Source: Paracoccus aminovorans
Lineage (GTDB): Bacteria; Pseudomonadota; Alphaproteobacteria; Rhodobacterales; Rhodobacteraceae
Direction of reading: 5' to 3'
NCBI RefSeq assembly: GCF_900005615.1
Contig: NZ_LN832559.1
Coordinates: 588,837 to 652,836, forward strand
DNA length: 64,000 nt
Below are positions 63,999 through 64,000 of this stretch, one piece after another; positions within the stretch are counted from its first letter, which is position 1; the number at the start of each line of letters is the position of its first letter. Under the pieces are notes generated by a model. That model made no database searches. It was not told the DNA's origin and was given only the letters and a program-made list of their open reading frames with translations. A program made the translations under genes and the position numbers.

Positions 63999-64000
63999 GG

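Overview
The window looks like chromosomal DNA of an alphaproteobacterium of the Rhodobacteraceae, most likely Paracoccus or a close relative. The signs are very high GC with strong third-position GC bias, the rplJ-rplL-rpoB-rpoC and rpsL-rpsG-fusA-tuf order, an NnrU-type protein (common in denitrifiers), family-typical ValRS and RpoC sequences, and Rhodobacterales-style intergenic repeats. The species call is an inference from gene content and protein sequence only.

Layout. 1-9966: rplJ-rplL-rpoB-rpoC, with a probable L10 leader, internal hairpins lacking U-tracts, and a clear intrinsic terminator after rpoC. 10036-12327: a frameshifted yccF, an EamA exporter and a rhamnosyltransferase-like gene. 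12355-16950: the str operon with a recognisable promoter and terminator. 16980-20028: a decayed accessory patch between tuf and a tRNA-Pro gene. It holds a broken IS66 remnant, a gene truncated by that IS66, a ParA-like ATPase with a KGGVGR P-loop carrying two frameshifts, and a 3' gene fragment. 20308-25766: leuB, a secreted small protein, and an Fe-S-cysteine-less family-4-like uracil-DNA glycosylase whose last codons were rewritten by an intact IS21-family element (22831-25309, 7-bp target duplication), followed by MITE-like repeats. 25767-33782: a DsbD-N-like periplasmic protein, YqgE, another MITE, an Fe-alcohol dehydrogenase/aldehyde dehydrogenase pair, and an Mla-type (MCE) lipid-transport operon. 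34032-38746: metR/metF, a long non-coding stretch, a DUF2235 hydrolase and an ornithine/lysine decarboxylase. 38885-45423: an Lrp regulator, rsmD, an FAD reductase, a peroxiredoxin, and an HxlR regulator divergent from a DUF1428-VOC-YceI-GST-GST operon. 45484-54000: valS, a gene-poor stretch with a MITE, a CbiX-like chelatase, DUF4202, NnrU, a possible split MnmC pair (DAO oxidase and MnmD), another MITE and a rhomboid protease. 54001-63998: gabT, accA, moaE-moaD-pgsA, a truncated globin, DUF429, uvrC, an AT-rich intergenic region with DnaA-box-like sites, and a tightly overlapped S49 protease / 36-residue membrane peptide / pteridine-reductase-like SDR operon, ending in a PfkB kinase.

The most unusual pattern is a family of about 135-195-bp inverted-repeat elements (five copies: 25324-25476, 25631-25766, 27224-27418, about 49366-49507, about 53044-53180). 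Their ends sit on YTAR-type tetranucleotides, and six of the ten ends abut the TAG stop codon of a neighbouring gene. Two unoccupied convergent gene pairs in the window (lrp/rsmD and prx/hxlR) have stop codons sharing one palindromic CTAG. This suggests the elements land in shared convergent stop codons, and that duplicating CTAG preserves both stops. The KGGVGR-ATPase cassette is the best candidate for an unfamiliar biological system, but here it is clearly degraded.
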